Notes under the pieces: model-generated
Told to the model about the DNA's origin: nothing
Databases searched by the model: none
The model's input: only the letters and a program-made list of their open reading frames with translations
Made by a program: the position numbers and the translations under genes
Part shown: piece by piece, positions 62,262-64,000 of the stretch
How positions within the stretch are numbered: position 1 is the stretch's first letter
Layout of the letters: the number at the start of each line of letters is the position of its first letter
NCBI RefSeq assembly: GCF_014170375.1
Contig: NZ_LZZW01000036.1
Location: forward strand, 248,001-312,000
Length of the DNA stretch: 64,000 bases
Direction: 5' to 3'
DNA from: Variovorax sp. UMC13
GTDB lineage: Bacteria > Pseudomonadota > Gammaproteobacteria > Burkholderiales > Burkholderiaceae_C

Positions 62262-63077
62262 TCAGCCTCCGTTGCGCGTCACTTCCACGGGCAGGTCGGC
62301 GCCGTGGTACTTCTTGTAGATGGTGTTGAGCTCGCCGCTCTGCAGGTGGGCCTTGACGAAGGCGTCGAGCTTTTCCTTGAGGCGCGGCTCGTTCTTGCGC
62401 AGGCCGATGGCGAGCATGTTGACCTTCATCGTGAACTTTGGCTCCATCTGCTTGGCCGGGTTCTTCTCGTTGATGGTCTTGAGCAGCGGCGGCGCGGTCG
62501 CGAAGATGTCGGCCTGGCCGCTGACCACCGCGGTGATGGAGGTGGCGTCGTCGTCGAAGCGCACGATCTGCGCGCCGGCCGGCAGGATCTTGGTGAGTTC
62601 CTGGTCGTTGGTGGTGCCGCGGGTGGAGATCACCTTCTTGCCCACCAGGTCGGCCGGGCCGCTGAGGGTCATGCTCTTGGGCGCGCCGACCACCGCCAGG
62701 ATGGCGGCGTAGGGGATCGAGAAGTCGACCACCTTCTCGCGCTCGGGCGTGACCGACATGCTCGAGATCACGATGTCGGCCTTGTCGGTCTGCAGAAAGG
62801 GAATGCGGTTGGCGCCGGTGGTGGGCACGATCTCGAGCGCCAGGCCCAGGCTCTTGGCCAGCAGCTGCGCGGTCTCGACGTCGGAGCCGACCGCGTTGAG
62901 CTTCTCGTCCTTCATGGCATAGGGCGGCACGGCCAGGTCGATCGCGATGCGGATCTTCTTGGCGGCCGTGATGGTGTCGAGCTGGTCGGCGTGCGCGGCG
63001 TTGAGCAGCGCGAAGGGCGAGGCCAGCACGAGGGCGGCGACGAGGGTGCTGCGGCGGGCGAGGAAGGAACGGTTCAT
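62262..63077 (-). CDS. ABC transporter substrate-binding protein, polar amino acid type
   Basis: A 271-residue periplasmic binding protein (SBP_bac_3). Signal peptide with cleavage after AHA; mature part starts DQLDTITAAKKIRIAIDL. Family residues include VPPYAMKDEKLNAVGSDVE and ADIVISSMSVTPEREKVVDF, as in the amino-acid-binding family (family 3). It pairs with the ATPase and the partial permease. Confidence 0.9.
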   Translation of the reverse strand: MNRSFLARRSTLVAALVLASPFALLNAAHADQLDTITAAKKIRIAIDLAVPPYAMKDEKLNAVGSDVETAQLLAKSLGLALEIVPTTGANRIPFLQTDKADIVISSMSVTPEREKVVDFSIPYAAILAVVGAPKSMTLSGPADLVGKKVISTRGTTNDQELTKILPAGAQIVRFDDDATSITAVVSGQADIFATAPPLLKTINEKNPAKQMEPKFTMKVNMLAIGLRKNEPRLKEKLDAFVKAHLQSGELNTIYKKYHGADLPVEVTRNGG

Positions 63078-63134
63078 CGAGAGTCTCCTGTGATTGATCG
63101 GATCGAAAGCGGTCGAGGGCTCAGGTGTTGCAGC

Positions 63135-63846
<712 letters not shown>

Positions 63847-63863
<17 letters not shown>

Positions 63864-64000
63864 TGAGCTTCCTTTCGAGCGTGCGGCTCCAGCGGGACAG
63901 CGGATAGCACATGATGAAATAAAGGACCACCGCACATCCGAAGTACAGGAAGGGCTGGAAGGTCGAGTTGTTGAGCACCTTGGCGTTGTAGGAGAGCTCG
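63847..64000 (-). CDS. polar amino acid ABC transporter permease, 5' truncated
   Basis: Only the last ~50 codons are in the window, with C-terminal ELSYNAKVLNNSTFQPFLYF and FIMCYPLSRWSRTLERKLNA, the standard end of HisM/GlnP-type permeases (last helix followed by a basic tail). The stop TGA at 63847-63849 overlaps the ATPase start. The 5' part lies beyond the right edge. Confidence 0.8.

Overview
The window is a high-GC chromosomal segment with closely packed genes, many ATGA/GTGA start-stop overlaps and strong G/C third-position bias. The gene families (TRAP and Liv-type transporters, TctD/TctE-like two-component pair, a second IF-1 beside dbpA, birA next to a SPOR-like membrane protein, KatE with a C-terminal amidotransferase-like domain) point to a betaproteobacterium of the Burkholderiales, most likely Comamonadaceae and Variovorax-like. 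This taxonomic call is inference from family resemblance. I saw no rRNA, tRNA, CRISPR array, insertion sequence or prophage.

Layout. 1-4608 (+): catabolic operon entered in its middle: TRAP permeases, a solute-binding-like protein without signal peptide, a CaiB/BaiF CoA-transferase and an SDR dehydrogenase. 4616-11436: DUF3297 protein, 3-methyladenine DNA glycosylase, then a complete RND multidrug efflux operon on the minus strand. 11723-15539: amidase, GNAT and LysR genes, and a divergent epoxide-hydrolase-type gene. 15577-22698: housekeeping and hypothetical genes including a SlyD-like isomerase, a zinc-ribbon protein, a nucleotide-sugar-transferase-like protein, a YfcE-type phosphoesterase and GlgX. 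22753-28426: bestrophin/NmrA pair with a divergent GlxA-type regulator, DMT exporter, HIT protein, and a kinase-NUDIX operon preceded by a possible leader peptide and terminator. 28613-36640: small conserved protein, CYTH-CHAD protein, BrkB/YihY membrane protein, transglutaminase, large catalase and divergent Nramp transporter.

36661-41214 (-): complete five-gene branched-chain-amino-acid-type ABC importer. 41433-43636 (-): translation-related cluster with IF-1, DbpA helicase and two small proteins, one too short for routine calling. 43965-46039: sugar-phosphate isomerase-like and C26 glutamine-amidotransferase-like genes. 46049-50775: acyl-CoA operon (thioesterase, AidB-like acyl-CoA dehydrogenase, acyl-CoA ligase) with a divergent TetR gene. 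51067-54794: DNA topoisomerase III fused to a C-terminal SWIB domain, divergent from a SET-domain methyltransferase with a lysine/alanine-rich tail. 54806-58573: birA, a short membrane protein, a two-component system and a MarR gene. 58718-61129: recA, recX and a membrane protein. 61148-64000 (-): polar-amino-acid-type ABC importer with a mandelate-racemase-like enolase-superfamily enzyme, running off the right edge.

The most unusual content is the chromatin-type domain pair (SWIB-topoisomerase III and SET methyltransferase) back to back, followed by the IF-1/DbpA/small basic protein cluster and the leader-terminator-kinase-NUDIX-micro-ORF arrangement.
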